Shown: positions 5,958-14,264, numbered from the stretch's first letter. The stretch: DNA of 64,000 nucleotides from Jatrophihabitans sp. (GCA_036399055.1 DASWNX010000002.1:124001-188000); one strand, 5' to 3'. The notes: generated by a model from the sequence alone, not told the origin. Numbers and translations: made by a program.

Positions 5958-8726
5958 TCAGTCCTCGGTCAGCGAGGGCGCCCCAACCAACAACGGCAAG
6001 GACAGCGCCGCCAGCAAGGTCGCCAGCGCGCTGACCAGGACGCCGGTCAGCATGGTGAGCCCCGCCAGCAACCACAAGGCGCCCGGCGTCGAGCCGGCCA
6101 GCAGCGCGGTGACCCCCAAGCCCAGCGAGGCGCCCGCCGCCGAGCCGGCCAGTCCGATCAGCACCCCTTCGATGGTGATCAGCCGGCCCAGCTGCAGATT
6201 CGTCCACCCGACCGCCCGCAGCAGCGCCAGGTCCTCACGGCGCTCGCGCATGTTGAGGTAGCTGACATCGGCGACCGCGACCGCGGCGAGCGCCAGGGTG
6301 ATGGCGACCGCGAGATAGTCGACCCGGCGGGCCTGCAGCGAGATCACATCACCGAGCAGGCTGCCCACCATGCTGCCGTGAAAGGCCATCGTGATCGCCA
6401 GCACCGTCGTCAGGCCTGCCGAGCCGAGGGCCACTGCCGCCATTCCCAGCCCCGTGCGGCCGGGGTCGCCACGCAGGTTCAGGTATGCCAACTGCAGCAG
6501 CCCACGCGGTGAGCCACCGCCGGCGCTGTCACCGCTGCCGGGGAGCGAACGCGGCCGTCCAGTCGCGAGGGCCCCGGACAGCGGCGCGGGCAGCGAAGCC
6601 CGCCACACCGGCCAGGCGGCGGCCAGCAGCGTGAGGACCAGCGCCGCGGGCACCGAGGCCAGTGCCCGGCCCGTGCTCACCGGCACGCCGAGCCCGCGGG
6701 CGCCGGCCAGCGCCGCCAGCGCTCCGAGCACTCCGGCGCTGACGCCGATCACCGCCATCTCGCCCAGCATCAGCCGCAGGAGCTGACCGCGGCTCCAGCC
6801 CAGGCAGCTCAGCGTCGACAGCTCCCTCCTGGGTGAGCGCGCGGCGGCCGCCGCGGCGTTGGCGATGAACACCCCGCAGACCACCAGCACCAGGACGAAC
6901 AGCAACAGGCTCTTGCGGTCGATCGCCCGCAGGACCGTCACCGCCACTCCCTTGCGCTGCCACTGCTCGTACAGCTGCAGCTCCGGCCGTCCGGCCGAGC
7001 CTGCCGGCAGGAGGATGCGGCGGTTGGTCGGCGAGCTGCCGACCGTGACATCGACGTCCAGGCCGGTCGCGACCATGACCGCCTCGGCGACCAGCCGGAC
7101 CCGCTCCCGGCTCACCGGGTCGACGCCGCGCACCCCCGCCACCCGGATCTTGACGGCGCTGATCGGCGCGGCGTCGCTGACGTTGTCAAAGACCGAGGAG
7201 TCGGTGAACACCGACGCCGCGTCCAGAGAGGTCAGCAGGGCCGGCGCGGGCAGCAGGTAGCCGGCGATGTTGCTGTCGGGCAACAGCGACCGGCCCTGCA
7301 GCAGCGCGCTGCTGGCCGGATCAGCCGGTGTCAACGGCGCGGTGCGGTACCCGCCCAACGCGTGGGCGCCTCCGTCCAGCCGCGACTGATCGAAGGCCCC
7401 GATGACGGCCAGTCGGGGTCCGGCGCTCGGGGTCTCGCCGGTGGCCAGGAACGGATGGTGGCTGAGCCGGCGGAATGCGGTGTCGGCCGCCTCCGGAGGC
7501 GCCGCGACGTAGGTGTGGACGTTCACCGGCGCCTTCCAGACACTCGCCGGGTTGGTGACCGGGCGCGGTCGCAACGAGCCGTCGGGCCCGGCGCCATAGC
7601 TGACCCGGCCGCTGGTCCAGTAACTGGCCACGATCGGGTCATCGGCATTGGGCCGCAGCCTGGTCGCCAGCAGGCGCTGGTAGGCGGTCTCGGCCGTGAC
7701 GCGAAGGCTTGCGACCACGGCGCCCCGCTCCCGTTCCAGCAGCGCGTCCAGCCGCTCACTGGGCAGCCCGGCGCCGAACTCGGCGGTCGCCTCCGGCGTC
7801 AACCGCTCGATGCTGATCTCATCCTGCGCGTCGAAGCCTGCGTGCTCGGCCATCAGGACGGGCACGCTCTGGAGGCGCCGACCGGGCGCCATCCCATTCT
7901 GGGGGAGATAGCGGCCGCGGGTCACCGCTGAATCCAGCCCAGCCAACCTGGCTTCCTGCTCCGGGTCGATAGCCGCCAGCAGCAACGGGAAATTCCACTG
8001 CACCAGGATTCCGGCACGCCCCCGGGGCAGCAGCGTGAAGCCAGTGGCGTCCGGGCCGTTGGCCCGCGACCAGCAGGTGCCGTTGCGCTGGCTGCGCACC
8101 TCGAACGGCCCGCCGGTCGCCGGCAGTCGAATCGGGCAGACCAGCCGCGGTGTGCCGTCAGCTTCGGCTATCGAGACGCCTTGGGTGCGCGGATCGTCCT
8201 GCGCCGGCGCGCGCCGCACCGGCTGCGGGGTGACGTAGCTGTAGCTGATGTCCGGTTGCCGGAATTGGCTCAACCCCCGCGCGGTGAGCCGGCGGACGGA
8301 GGCGGTGAACAGCCGCTGCTCAGCCGGGCTGAGCTGGTCGGTGATGTCGATCGGGATGACGACGCTCTGTATCACGTAACCGACCATCGCGACCGGCGCG
8401 GCGACCTGCACCCCGTCCAGTTGTTGGATCTGACGCCATTGCCGCAGGGTGATGCCGCCGAACTGACCGGACAGGAAGTTGGCCCGCACCAGAGCTTGGC
8501 TCTTCTCGAGCTCGGTTCGGGAATTCGCCGGTCGCACCAGGATGTCGTAGCTCGAGATGGCCTCGGCGTCGACCTTGCCGCGCAGCTCCAGGCGTTGCTC
8601 TTCGACCTGCCCGGTGAGCACGATGAACGCGGTGCTGGCTGCCGCGACGCCTATGACCAGCGCTGTCCCCCGCAACCGATGGGCCCATAACCGCACCAGC
8701 AGCAGACGGATCACGGCTGCAGGCAC
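5958..8726 (-). CDS. FtsX/MacB-type ABC transporter permease, 922 residues
   Basis: A large membrane permease. It has one N-terminal membrane helix (about residues 15-37), a long extracytoplasmic region (about 40-600), three helices between about 615 and 715, and a second FtsX core (about 755-910). That core carries the segment RREDLALLRAVGWT, typical of MacB/FtsX/LolCE permeases. Such proteins use ATP hydrolysis to move or extrude peptides or lipoproteins. It lies 48 bp after the thioredoxin gene, in the peptide/MauE/TlpA operon, and the likely ATPase partner is at 10397-11161. The start is taken as GTG 8726; another GTG 12 nt downstream is possible. Confidence 0.85.
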   Translation of the reverse strand: MPAAVIRLLLVRLWAHRLRGTALVIGVAAASTAFIVLTGQVEEQRLELRGKVDAEAISSYDILVRPANSRTELEKSQALVRANFLSGQFGGITLRQWRQIQQLDGVQVAAPVAMVGYVIQSVVIPIDITDQLSPAEQRLFTASVRRLTARGLSQFRQPDISYSYVTPQPVRRAPAQDDPRTQGVSIAEADGTPRLVCPIRLPATGGPFEVRSQRNGTCWSRANGPDATGFTLLPRGRAGILVQWNFPLLLAAIDPEQEARLAGLDSAVTRGRYLPQNGMAPGRRLQSVPVLMAEHAGFDAQDEISIERLTPEATAEFGAGLPSERLDALLERERGAVVASLRVTAETAYQRLLATRLRPNADDPIVASYWTSGRVSYGAGPDGSLRPRPVTNPASVWKAPVNVHTYVAAPPEAADTAFRRLSHHPFLATGETPSAGPRLAVIGAFDQSRLDGGAHALGGYRTAPLTPADPASSALLQGRSLLPDSNIAGYLLPAPALLTSLDAASVFTDSSVFDNVSDAAPISAVKIRVAGVRGVDPVSRERVRLVAEAVMVATGLDVDVTVGSSPTNRRILLPAGSAGRPELQLYEQWQRKGVAVTVLRAIDRKSLLLFVLVLVVCGVFIANAAAAAARSPRRELSTLSCLGWSRGQLLRLMLGEMAVIGVSAGVLGALAALAGARGLGVPVSTGRALASVPAALVLTLLAAAWPVWRASLPAPLSGALATGRPRSLPGSGDSAGGGSPRGLLQLAYLNLRGDPGRTGLGMAAVALGSAGLTTVLAITMAFHGSMVGSLLGDVISLQARRVDYLAVAITLALAAVAVADVSYLNMRERREDLALLRAVGWTNLQLGRLITIEGVLIGLAGSAAGASLGLGVTALLAGSTPGALWLLAGLTMLTGVLVSALATLLAALSLPLLVGAPSLTED

Positions 8727-8774
8727 CTGCGAGCAGCGTTCATCGGCTCAGTGTGACCCTTTCGTCCATAAGTG

Positions 8775-9320
8775 TCACTGCCGCTGCGGCAGCGGCAGGT
8801 CGAACACCGAGTTGCCTGCACCCAGCACCGTCCCGGCCTCGGAGACCAGCACGAAGGACGGGAACGAGGTGATGCGGTAGGCGGTGGCGATCGGCCCGCC
8901 TTCGGGCTCAGAGACGATGACGGCCAGCCGGGCCAACCGCTGCTCTATCTCAGCGGCGCGTGCGTTGACGTCCCCGACGATCACAGTGATGAGCTGTCTC
9001 GGGTCAGGCAGCTGGCTGGCATAGCCGATCATGGCGGGCAGCGCTAGCAGGCATCCCTGGCAACTGCTGGAGAGAAAGCCCAGCAGGTGGGTCTGACCGG
9101 CCAACTCGGCGGTGTCGAACAACGCCGCTGTGCTGGTGCGGGCGGTGAACGGCGGCGCCGGGCTGCCGATGTCGGGGCCGCTGTCAGGCAGCGCGAGGGC
9201 GTGACCCACCGCCGGCGCCGACGGGCCGGTGGGCAGCGAACGCAGAAGCAGCAGCGAGATCGCCAGCGCCAGGGTGGCGACCACCGACGCGTAGACCACC
9301 AGGACGGTGATGATCGTCAT
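8775..9320 (-). CDS. membrane-anchored TlpA/MauD-like thioredoxin-fold protein
   Basis: A 181-residue protein with an N-terminal membrane anchor (residues 4-26) and an external thioredoxin-like domain. The active-site-like motif S-S-C-Q-G-C has Cys at 87 and 90. FPSFVLVSEAGTVL supplies the cis-Pro and beta-hairpin of the fold. MauD/TlpA-type proteins handle disulfides outside the membrane. The ATG overlaps the stop of the MauE-like gene (ATGA), so the two form a redox pair, as MauE and MauD do during maturation of the Cys-rich methylamine dehydrogenase light chain. No methylamine dehydrogenase gene is present. Confidence 0.85.
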   Translation of the reverse strand: MTIITVLVVYASVVATLALAISLLLLRSLPTGPSAPAVGHALALPDSGPDIGSPAPPFTARTSTAALFDTAELAGQTHLLGFLSSSCQGCLLALPAMIGYASQLPDPRQLITVIVGDVNARAAEIEQRLARLAVIVSEPEGGPIATAYRITSFPSFVLVSEAGTVLGAGNSVFDLPLPQRQ

Positions 9321-9901
9321 CGTAGGCCGCCGCCGGACAGGACCGAGCTCGACTCCACCGCCCGGCCTGCCCGGCGCCGGGTCGAGGACCGCTCAAGCAG
9401 CGCGCGCAACGGCCTGGCCTGGCTGACCAGCGTCGCGCCGACCAGAACCGTCAGGGCAGCGGCCAGCGCCACCGGCGCCGACGCCTGGGCAGCCGGCATA
9501 CGCAGGCTCGCTGCCAGCAGGACCGCCGCGCCGGTCAGCGCGCCGTTTCGCAGCACGGTCGGCCAGCTGAGCGGCGAGTGCCCGGTCCCGAAGCAGTTGC
9601 AGGCGAACCCGCGCCGCTGGGCCACCAGCAGCGCGGAGCCGGCGGTGAGGCATCCGAATTCCAGCACCGCCAGCACCGCTGCGTGACGGACAGTCAGCGG
9701 CAACGCCAACCCGAGCGCGGTGAGCCCCTCTACGGCGACCCAGGCGCCGGCCACCAACCTGGCCCCGGGCAGCCGCAGACCGACCCGCAGCACGCGGGCG
9801 AACTCCTCCAGCTCCGAGCGGCGCCACAACTTGCCGAGGGCCGCGGCAGCCAGCACCAGGACCAACAGGCATCGAACGGACATCACGGCATAACTGAACA
9901 C
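9317..9901 (-). CDS. MauE/DoxX-like redox-associated membrane protein
   Basis: A 194-residue protein with about four membrane helices (near residues 11-23, 48-70, 72-95 and 125-160). The C-N-C-F-G motif (Cys 101 and 103) is typical of the MauE family; these are DsbB/VKOR-like partners of MauD thioredoxins. The start is taken as GTG 9901, which has a GGGGGAAG ribosome site a few bases upstream; ATG 9883 is an alternative. It begins 32 bp after the six-Cys peptide gene and overlaps the thioredoxin gene, so all three are probably on one mRNA. Confidence 0.8.
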   Translation of the reverse strand: MFSYAVMSVRCLLVLVLAAAALGKLWRRSELEEFARVLRVGLRLPGARLVAGAWVAVEGLTALGLALPLTVRHAAVLAVLEFGCLTAGSALLVAQRRGFACNCFGTGHSPLSWPTVLRNGALTGAAVLLAASLRMPAAQASAPVALAAALTVLVGATLVSQARPLRALLERSSTRRRAGRAVESSSVLSGGGLR

Positions 9902-9933
9902 GGCACTTCCCCCGTCGTGTCGAAGTCCGAGTC

Positions 9934-10140
9934 TCAGCACTTGCTGCCGGTGTTCACCCATCCCTCGCAGTACCACGTGCAGTCCGAACGGAAATAGCAC
10001 AACCGTCGTTGGTAGTCATGGGCGGAGTTGCACCTGTACTCATACATCTCATCCCGTGCGCAGCTATCGGTCGACAGTGACTTGGCGACTTCAGACCGCG
10101 TCGAAAAGATTTGGGCTGCTCGAGCAAGCAGAGCGGTCAT
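9934..10140 (-). CDS. six-cysteine small peptide, candidate exported or RiPP-like peptide precursor
   Basis: A 68-residue protein with an ATG at 10140, a GAGGAA ribosome site 7 nt upstream and a clear promoter. The first 26 residues are a cysteine-free, moderately amphipathic leader-like segment (MTALLARAAQIFSTRSEVAK...). The last 42 residues carry six Cys at 27, 37, 48, 54, 58 and 68 and are rich in Tyr and Trp (C-T-W-Y-C-E-G-W). There is no classical signal peptide or lipobox. The next genes encode a MauE/TlpA disulfide pair and an FtsX-type exporter permease, so I infer a disulfide-bonded exported peptide. I do not recognise a family. Confidence 0.7.
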   Translation of the reverse strand: MTALLARAAQIFSTRSEVAKSLSTDSCARDEMYEYRCNSAHDYQRRLCYFRSDCTWYCEGWVNTGSKC

Positions 10141-10147
10141 TGCGGAA

Positions 10148-10210
10148 TTCCTCGCCGTAGTAGTGTGATTCTTCGTCAGGACGTTATGCACTGAACTTAC
10201 ATATGGTCAA
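10148..10210 (-). promoter_or_regulatory. promoter and ribosome site of the six-Cys peptide operon
   Basis: On the minus strand TTGACC (10205-10210), a 16-bp spacer and CATAAC (10183-10188) make a good sigma-A-type promoter. GAGGAA (10148-10153) lies 7 nt before the ATG. The surrounding 10,140-10,260 stretch is much richer in A and T than the rest of the window. Confidence 0.65.
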
Positions 10211-10348
10211 GATACATTGTGATTATTTATTCGTTCGTTTCGAGAAACTTACCTATTCGCGATCTGAAATGCGCCGTAGGGCGTGAAGGTCGCCGGCTGG
10301 CCGGCTCAGTCGCCCACGAGCGACTCAGCCGGGCCCGGCTTAATCGCC

Positions 10349-10400
10349 GCTGGCCGGCTCAGTAGTCGCTGGCCGGCTCAGTAGTCCCTTGCCGGCTCAG
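10349..10400. repeat. 19-bp tandem repeat between ABC ATPase gene and peptide promoter
   Basis: GCTGGCCGGCTCAGTAGTC occurs at 10349-10367 and 10368-10386, and a degraded third copy runs into the stop codon of the ATPase gene. It contains the palindromic GCCGGC and is probably slippage-derived. A terminator role is possible but not demonstrated. Confidence 0.75.
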
Positions 10401-11161
10401 CCCGGCCCGGTGATCCGGCGCAGCGTGCTGTCGGGATCCGCTCCGGGGAGGTCATGGTCGCTGACCACTCGCCCGTCACGCAGACCCACCAGCCGCTGGC
10501 ACTGGCTGGCCACCGTCGAATCGTGGGTGGCGAGGAGCATCGTCATGCCGTGCTCGGCCTGCAGTTCGCTCAGCAGGTCCAGAATCTCCTCACCGGTCCG
10601 GGAGTCGAGGTTTCCGGTCGGCTCATCGGCCAGCAGCAGTCGTGGCCGGTTCACCAGCGCCCGGGCGATGGCCACCCGCTGTTGTTGGCCGCCGGAGAGC
10701 TCCCGGGCGAGGACGGCGGACTGGTCGGCCAGCCCGACGGCCGCCAGCAACTCATGACCGCGCTTCTGTTTGTCGAAGTCGACTCGTAGTGGCAACACAG
10801 GAGTTATGACGTTGTCCAGCGCCGAAAGGTTGCTTAGCAGGTGATAGCGCTGAAAGACGAACCCGACGCTGCCTCGATAGGTCGCCGATTGCTTGCCGGA
10901 CAGCTCCGCAATGTTGACGCCGTCGACATGGATGCTGCCGGAATCCGCAATCTCCAGACCGCCGACCAGCTGGAGGAGGGTGGACTTTCCCGCTCCGGAC
11001 GGCCCAGTGACTGCAACGATTTGACCCGGCAGGATAGTGAGTGAGACCTGTGCCAGTGAGGTCACGGTGGCCCGGCCCTGCCGCCGGGTCTTGGTCACCT
11101 CAGCCAGCTCGACGAGTGCGCCTGCCTGGGTCGCGGAGGACGTACCGGCTGGAACCACCAT
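10397..11161 (-). CDS. MacB/LolD-type ABC transporter ATP-binding protein
   Basis: A 254-residue ATPase with Walker A GPSGAGKST, Q-loop segment FVFQRYHLLSNLSALDNV, signature LSGGQQQR, Walker B LLLADEPTGNLDSRTG and the H-loop in LLATHD. The TGNLDS signature is typical of the MacB/LolD/FtsE class that pairs with FtsX-type permeases, so the partner is most likely the permease at 5958-8726. The start is taken as ATG 11161, with GGGAGG upstream. The gene diverges from the padR gene across 83 bp. Confidence 0.9.
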   Translation of the reverse strand: MVVPAGTSSATQAGALVELAEVTKTRRQGRATVTSLAQVSLTILPGQIVAVTGPSGAGKSTLLQLVGGLEIADSGSIHVDGVNIAELSGKQSATYRGSVGFVFQRYHLLSNLSALDNVITPVLPLRVDFDKQKRGHELLAAVGLADQSAVLARELSGGQQQRVAIARALVNRPRLLLADEPTGNLDSRTGEEILDLLSELQAEHGMTMLLATHDSTVASQCQRLVGLRDGRVVSDHDLPGADPDSTLRRITGPG

Positions 11162-11232
11162 CTTCTCATCATCCTCCCGGCCCAAAGGCTGCGGTCTGCG
11201 CCACTGCGCCCTCGTGACCAAAGCGTTGCCCC

Positions 11233-11238
11233 TATAGT
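11233..11238 (+). promoter_or_regulatory. -10 element of a leaderless padR transcript
   Basis: TATAGT lies exactly six bases before the GTG at 11245, and no ribosome site precedes the start, so the mRNA is probably leaderless. The core CTATAG is self-complementary and may also serve the divergent ABC ATPase gene. Confidence 0.5.
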
Positions 11239-11244
11239 GGGCGA

Positions 11245-11829
11245 GTGGCTATCCAACACGCGGTGTTGTCCTTTCTCGCCGATGGGCCCAGCTACGGCTA
11301 TGAAATCAAGACGAATTTCGAGAAAGCGGTTGGCCCACAATGGGGCGGGCTCAATATCGGTCACGTCTACCAAATTCTGGAACGGCTCAGCCGCGATGGC
11401 CTGGTGACCTCTCGGACTGTGTCCCAGGAAGTCCGGCCCGACCGCACTGTCTACAAAATCACTGCCGCCGGACGGCGTGAACTCGACGGCTGGCTGGCTG
11501 AGCCCACCACTCGGACCGCGGGTTACCGCGACGACTTCATCCTGAAGATCCTGGCTGCCGGCCGGCGCAGCGAGGAACAGGTGCACGAGGTCTGCCGCAC
11601 CCAGCGCGATGCTCGCATGGCTGAGCTGCAGACCCTGCGAGCGCTGCGCCGCCAGCACAAGGACGAGCCGTTGGCCTCGCTGACCATCGAGGCAGCCATC
11701 CTCGGCGTGCAGGCTGATCTCAAGCTGATCGAGTTCGCCGACGCCAACGCCGCACGCCCGTTGCTGGCCGCCAGCACGGCCGACCGCGCGACGAAGCCGG
11801 CCGAAAGCCGTCGCGCAGCCGGTCAGTGA
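11245..11829 (+). CDS. PadR-family transcriptional regulator
   Basis: A 194-residue protein. The N-terminal winged helix (residues 1-85) contains AVLSFLADGPSYGYEI, then GHVYQILERLSRDGLV and a basic wing, as in PadR. The helical C-terminal half (90-170) is of the Vir_act_alpha_C type used for dimerisation. PadR proteins commonly repress adjacent drug or peptide exporter genes. This one diverges from the ABC ATPase gene and is the likely regulator of the peptide-export locus. Its stop overlaps the GTG of the next gene. Confidence 0.9.
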   Translation: MAIQHAVLSFLADGPSYGYEIKTNFEKAVGPQWGGLNIGHVYQILERLSRDGLVTSRTVSQEVRPDRTVYKITAAGRRELDGWLAEPTTRTAGYRDDFILKILAAGRRSEEQVHEVCRTQRDARMAELQTLRALRRQHKDEPLASLTIEAAILGVQADLKLIEFADANAARPLLAASTADRATKPAESRRAAGQ

Positions 11830-12344
11830 CCCCAGGCCTGCGGGCAGCGGCTGAGTCTGCGACCTCGCTCACGCTGGCCAGCGCCGTCGGGGCGGCGGTC
11901 ATCTCACTGCTGGTCGCGATCGGCACCCAGGTCGCCCTCAGCGTGCGAGAAAGCCACGCCCGTCGCTACCAGCGCAGGCGTGCCGCGCTGACCGACGCCC
12001 AGGACGCCGCGCTGGCCCTGCGAGGCAGGGTTCAGGATTACGGGGCGATCAGCCGCGCCCAGGCCGGGCAGCCCTCACCAGAACTGGAACAGGCCGAGCG
12101 CCGCTTCGTCGATGCCCGTGCGCTGCTCGAGGTCACCCTCAGCCGGGTGGACGATCCGGCGGTGACGGCAGCCGCGCAGCGCTGGCGCTCGGCGGCGGAG
12201 ATCAGCTTCATCAGCTCGGCCGATCTGTCGGCGGCGCAGGAGCAACAGCATTGGCAGGATCTGAACGCCGCGATCGGCAGCGCGTTGCGAAGCAAGGACG
12301 GCGTGTCGGCAAGGCCTGGCTCCCCCGGCCGGCCCAACCGGTGA
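11826..12344 (+). CDS. hypothetical single-pass membrane protein with coiled-coil-like region
   Basis: A 172-residue protein whose GTG overlaps the padR stop (GTGA), so it is coupled to padR. One membrane segment (about residues 16-40) is followed by a strongly charged helical region with Arg/Lys- and Glu/Ala-rich heptad-like spacing and a Pro/Gly-rich tail. I recognise no family. Position suggests an accessory to the PadR/ABC locus. Confidence 0.6.
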   Translation: MTPGLRAAAESATSLTLASAVGAAVISLLVAIGTQVALSVRESHARRYQRRRAALTDAQDAALALRGRVQDYGAISRAQAGQPSPELEQAERRFVDARALLEVTLSRVDDPAVTAAAQRWRSAAEISFISSADLSAAQEQQHWQDLNAAIGSALRSKDGVSARPGSPGRPNR

Positions 12345-12391
12345 CGGTCTGACCAACCAGCGGAAAGACCTCGGCGACTCGCCCGCGACGC

Positions 12392-12703
12392 TCAGCTGGC
12401 GGCAGCGGTTCGGGGAAGCTCTTGGGCCAGGTCGAAGCGGTCGGTGACGTGCAGTTCGCGGGCGGCCGAGGTGGCGTATTCGGCGAAGTCGGCAGGCGCG
12501 CCGACCAACAACACAGAAGTGGCCTGCTCTTCCACCAGTAACCGCTCGATGAGTTGATAGGCGAAGGATGTCGTGCCCGACAGCAACTTGGTGGCGTCGA
12601 CCACCACGTCTTGCCCGCCCACCGCGCCGATCGTCTTCACCATGTCATCGGCGTAATCGCGACCGGCCACCAGTCGCGGCAACGGCAATACTCGAACGCC
12701 CAC
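12392..12703 (-). CDS. STAS-like (DUF4325-type) protein
   Basis: A 103-residue protein. LVAGRDYADDM, then DVVVDATKLLSGTTSFAYQLIERLL resembles the STAS-like domain found next to anti-sigma-type ATPases. A GTG start at 12703 is preceded by AGGGGGA at good spacing. It is transcribed 93 bp after the ATPase gene at 12797-13627, so the two look like a small partner-switching module. Direct targets are unknown. Confidence 0.6.
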   Translation of the reverse strand: MGVRVLPLPRLVAGRDYADDMVKTIGAVGGQDVVVDATKLLSGTTSFAYQLIERLLVEEQATSVLLVGAPADFAEYATSAARELHVTDRFDLAQELPRTAAAS

Positions 12704-12796
12704 GACTTCCCCCTCAGCATGTCAGCATCGTCCACGATCTGCCTGCCGGCGGCCTAGCATGTCGGCGGCTCAGGAGTCAACGATAGCGTCATTGTT

Positions 12797-13627
12797 TCAC
12801 CTCCCCGCCCAGTCGTACAGCTTCTGGCTGCGGTGTCGGGCGCCGCTCACCGGAACCCAGCCCTCGAACATCGTCCCGACGAAGCCGTTTGCCAGCTCCG
12901 CGTGCCGGCGTCCGCGGGCATCGGCGGTGGCCAGCGCTGACCCGCTGGCCAGCAGCACCTCACCGCCCAACCGGCTCACCACCGTCACCGCGGTCGGCAA
13001 TCCGGTGCCTCGTCCGGGGCCCTGCTTTCTGCTGGCGCCCGACAGGGCCATGGTGATGGCCATCCGGTCGTCCTCGGCGCCCTGGCTGATCAGCGTGCCC
13101 AGCAAGCCTGCGCCGGCGTCGGCGACGGCGAAGCGCAGCACTCCCTGCGACGGCAGGGTCTGGGCCGCCATGAAGCCGACCGTTCCGGAGTGCTCGCAGA
13201 CGTTGGCCCCGATCTCTGCCAGCGCGGTGTGCAGCGCGCGAGCGATCTCGACGTCGTGGCCGGCGATCCGGTCGTGGACCAGCCCGCTCAGTTGGCGGAC
13301 GTCGCTGCCAGTGGCCAGCTCGGTGACCTCGAGCAGGCTGTCGCTGCGGTCGTGCTCGCGCTCGCTCACCGGCAGATCGTGGCTACCGCCGAAATGCTCG
13401 ACGATGGCCCCCAGACGCATCCGGGAGGCATACCCCGCGGGGTTGCCGCGCAGCCCTGTCAACCGCAGCCGAGAACCGCGGGCAGAGGCCAGCTCGGCAA
13501 TGGCGGCCGCGCCGACCAGGTGCAACGGATCGAGCCAGGACAGGCCGCTGAGGTCGAGCACCACCCCGCCGTCGACGACCTGGACCGCCAACGACCGCAG
13601 GCGGGCCGCTGGCGTCGGCCTTGTCAC
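12797..13627 (-). CDS. anti-sigma-like protein: STAS-like N-terminus plus HATPase domain
   Basis: A 276-residue protein. Residues 1-105 look STAS-like (LDLSGLSWLDPLHLVGAAAIAEL). Residues 140-250 carry a GHKL/Bergerat ATPase: the N-box ALAEIGANVCEHSG, then FAVADAGAGLLG, then GPGRGTGLPTAVTVVSRLGG. Such ATPases act as serine kinases or sensors in sigma-factor partner switching. The GTG at 13627 has GAGGAG upstream. It pairs with the downstream STAS-like gene. Confidence 0.75.
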   Translation of the reverse strand: MTRPTPAARLRSLAVQVVDGGVVLDLSGLSWLDPLHLVGAAAIAELASARGSRLRLTGLRGNPAGYASRMRLGAIVEHFGGSHDLPVSEREHDRSDSLLEVTELATGSDVRQLSGLVHDRIAGHDVEIARALHTALAEIGANVCEHSGTVGFMAAQTLPSQGVLRFAVADAGAGLLGTLISQGAEDDRMAITMALSGASRKQGPGRGTGLPTAVTVVSRLGGEVLLASGSALATADARGRRHAELANGFVGTMFEGWVPVSGARHRSQKLYDWAGR

Positions 13628-13855
13628 TGACTCGTCTCCTCATGTGCTGCCGGATAAGCAGTTGCGACCATACGGCTACGGTCTGTCACTAACGCCGCGA
13701 CGTCGCCGAACCCTTGTGGAGACAGCGCACGGCGGGGGGACGAGCTGAGGCCGGAGCCGGCGGACCCAGGCCCGGATCTGGGGCCGGATCTGGGGCCGAA
13801 AACGCCTTGGACCGCAGACCGGAGGGCGGCCGGCCCGACACCGGGCCGGCCGGGG

Positions 13856-14062
13856 TCAGCGACGCCGCCGGTCGCGCCGATCGAAGCGGGCAAGCCCCGA
13901 GTTCAGCGAGTTCAGCCTACGGGCGGTGGGCGAGCCGGGATCGCGCCGTGCGGCCGAGGCCGAAGCGCGTCGCAGCGCCGCGCGCAAGGCCGGCACCGCG
14001 ATGGCGAGCAACAGCCAGGTACGCAAGCGGGACGACAGCAAAACCCACACGATGACCTCCAA
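13856..14062 (-). CDS. small basic membrane protein
   Basis: A 68-residue protein starting MEVIVWVLLSSRLRTWLLLAIAVP-like, with one or two hydrophobic segments in the first 30 residues and a very Arg-rich tail. Similar short membrane proteins occur widely in actinomycetes, and the opening VLLSSRLRTWLLLA is non-random. The flanking 13,628-13,855 and 14,063-14,264 stretches show no other convincing gene. Function unknown. Confidence 0.5.
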   Translation of the reverse strand: MEVIVWVLLSSRLRTWLLLAIAVPALRAALRRASASAARRDPGSPTARRLNSLNSGLARFDRRDRRRR

Positions 14063-14264
14063 GATTCGACAGGTGTTGCCTCCAACCTAGTGACTCGGCC
14101 GTCTGCGAGGTGGCGGCCGGGTCCGCAACCGGTGATAGACGATTCGGCTAGGGTGGCTGTACCGCGCAGGCCGGCGTGCTTGCCAGTGCCGCTCGCCAGC
14201 GCCCTGATCGCGCATCCCGCGATCGACGACGGCGCCTCGGCGACGACGGCGTCAGGAGGATGGG

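Noticed and set aside
5286-6512. 408-codon plus-strand open frame
   Set aside because: It lies antisense to cobL and the ABC permease, has Gln/Arg/His-rich composition typical of GC-rich shadow frames, and no recognisable motif.
8775-10000. Methylamine dehydrogenase (mau) operon
   Set aside because: MauE- and MauD-like proteins are present, but there is no MauA/MauB-type subunit, and the small Cys-rich protein is too short and does not match the light chain.
13624-13893. 89-codon minus-strand frame upstream of the HATPase gene
   Set aside because: Composition is Gly/Pro/Ser/Arg-rich and derives from a short GGATCTGGGGCC-type repeat; no ribosome site, and it overlaps the better-supported small membrane gene at 13856.
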